Assembly: GCF_963422355.1 (NCBI RefSeq)
Contig: NC_085091.1
Span: 2,701,023 to 2,765,022 of the forward strand
DNA length: 64,000 nucleotides
From: Corticium candelabrum
Taxonomy: Eukaryota > Porifera > Homoscleromorpha > Homosclerophorida > Plakinidae
Direction of reading: 5' to 3'
The notes below the pieces were generated by a model. That model ran no database searches. It saw nothing but the letters and a program-made list of their open reading frames with translations, and was not told where the DNA came from. This document shows, one piece after another, positions 63,116-64,000 of the stretch. Both the position numbers and the translations under genes were made by a program. How positions within the stretch are numbered: position 1 is the first letter of the stretch; every line of letters begins with the position of its first letter.

Positions 63116-64000
63116 TTGATCAAGATTTTGTTCATTGAGGTCTTCCATATAGGAAAGTCATGAGAAGGCCCATTATATAGTAGTAGGAACTTAAAGGGAT
63201 AAGTACAGTTGTCTTGACTTGCTGTTTCACAGTCTGTATGACAAGGTCTATGCAAGCATCAGATTCAAGCAATACTCTTTCAATTTTAAATGAATGGCTT
63301 TCTTTTAGGGATCCTGCTGTGTAATTGCAGGACGTCAATTTGCTCTTCTGGAAACACCAACCTGCAGGCGACATCACCTAGATTGGGCATTTTGACTGCA
63401 AACTGGATAGTGATAATACTTAATTGCATCAATTTCGCGTGCTAATTGCCTGTTTAGTGCTTGCTTTAGACGTTGAAAAGTCTGGTGGCACTTGTCTAAT
63501 TGGTTTTCCCACATATTAATTAATGATTTCCCTGACTTAGTGAATCAACGGTCTTTTGTCTGTGATTGGAGTTCAGGAGGTGAAATGTTACCATGGTGGA
63601 AAGGATTGACCTCTTGAAGATCCATTGATTGACTAGGTAAGGGTTGTGTTACATAGACTCTTGTTTCCGGTTTTCAAATACATCAATGTGTTACCATCAT
63701 CCGTCTCATTTGTTCTGGATAACTTGGTACTTTGACAATATGCAAGGTTTCGTTATAGTTTTAGCTCCATCATTCATAATTTGATCAAGACACTTGAGAT
63801 CTGTAAGGGGCTGTATCATCTACAATCTCATAAGATCCTTGCATCAAAAGCAAAGTTGACAAGACTGCGTCTCTTTCCCTTGAAAAAGAGAACAGCCAAG
63901 ACCCACTGGGGCACAGGAAGTTGTACTCGACATCCTGCTTTACCTTTTTCTATCTATGTTTGCAATGAAAATGATGAAGCGTCTGAAACCGTACTCGGCC
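63116..64000 (-). pseudogene. JAB gene of the unit 6 lineage, decayed and cut by the window end
   Basis: It aligns with 52401-53300 of the unit 6 JAB. Recognisable pieces include LESDACIDLVIQTVKQQV at the C-terminus (63132-63377), the equivalent of PNLCDVACRLVC near 63345-63400, VGLGC near 63900 and FRRFIIFIAN at 63950-63990. Frameshifts and a small duplication near 63415 break the frame. The catalytic part lies outside the window. The fact that this copy follows an E1 relic, as unit 6 follows the unit 5 E1, shows that a block of E1 plus JAB was duplicated. Confidence 0.8.

Overview
The window is eukaryotic nuclear DNA, probably from an invertebrate animal; a sponge or other early-branching lineage is a guess from overall character. 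The evidence is long dinucleotide and tetranucleotide microsatellites, two broken Gypsy-type fossils, non-LTR retrotransposon fragments, DNA transposons, several MITEs and long CAA-rich polyglutamine tracts. No ribosomal RNA, tRNA or CRISPR array is supported.

The main content is a tandemly amplified family of intronless genes encoding a ubiquitin-conjugation-like toolkit of bacterial type. It has five protein families: (1) JAB/JAMM metalloprotease-fold proteins with an intact E, HSH, S, D metal/catalytic set; (2) a second JAB-like family that keeps the fold landmarks but has lost the HSH motif (called pJAB here); (3) a 145-148 aa E2-like protein with an invariant C-x-C-H-Y motif; (4) an E1/ThiF-like adenylating enzyme with a novel-looking N-terminal domain and a CxxC...CxxC zinc site; and (5) a very small (about 68-81 aa) acidic/amphipathic protein. 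Comparing copies gives an inferred ancestral unit in + coordinates: JAB1(-, Gln-rich tail), E2(-), JAB2(-, no Gln tail), bidirectional promoter, pJAB(+), small protein(+), E1(+).

Layout: unit 1, 1-1830 (decayed JAB2 and promoter only). Unit 2, 2262-12457 (JAB1 and E2 open; JAB2 a relic; pJAB split by a DNA transposon with ~1 kb inverted repeats; small protein open; E1 cut off by an insertion carrying a Gypsy fossil). Unit 3, 16132-20960 (mostly pseudogenes, small protein open). Unit 4, 22392-43800 (JAB1, E2, JAB2 and pJAB open; then stretched by a REL-type LINE pair, a Gypsy fossil, a pogo/PHD transposon and nested foldback elements; small protein and E1 are relics). Unit 5, 44252-51586 (JAB1, E2, pJAB and E1 open; JAB2 and small protein broken). 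Unit 6, 52401-57507 (divergent and rearranged, all four genes open, but the E1 has a degenerate active site). Unit 7, 60823 to the window end (small protein open, E1 and JAB broken).

How the genes may work together: JAB, E2 and E1 in one cluster is the hallmark of bacterial ubiquitin-like pathways such as Bil-type operons and the Cap2/Cap3 part of type II CBASS. By analogy the E1 would activate a modifier, the E2 would transfer it, and the JAB would process or remove it, with pJAB as a possible non-catalytic partner. No protein with a ubiquitin-like fold and terminal GG is visible, so the small protein is the best, but unproven, candidate modifier or target. Gene gain and loss across copies looks like birth-and-death evolution, as in defence loci. 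That role is inference only.
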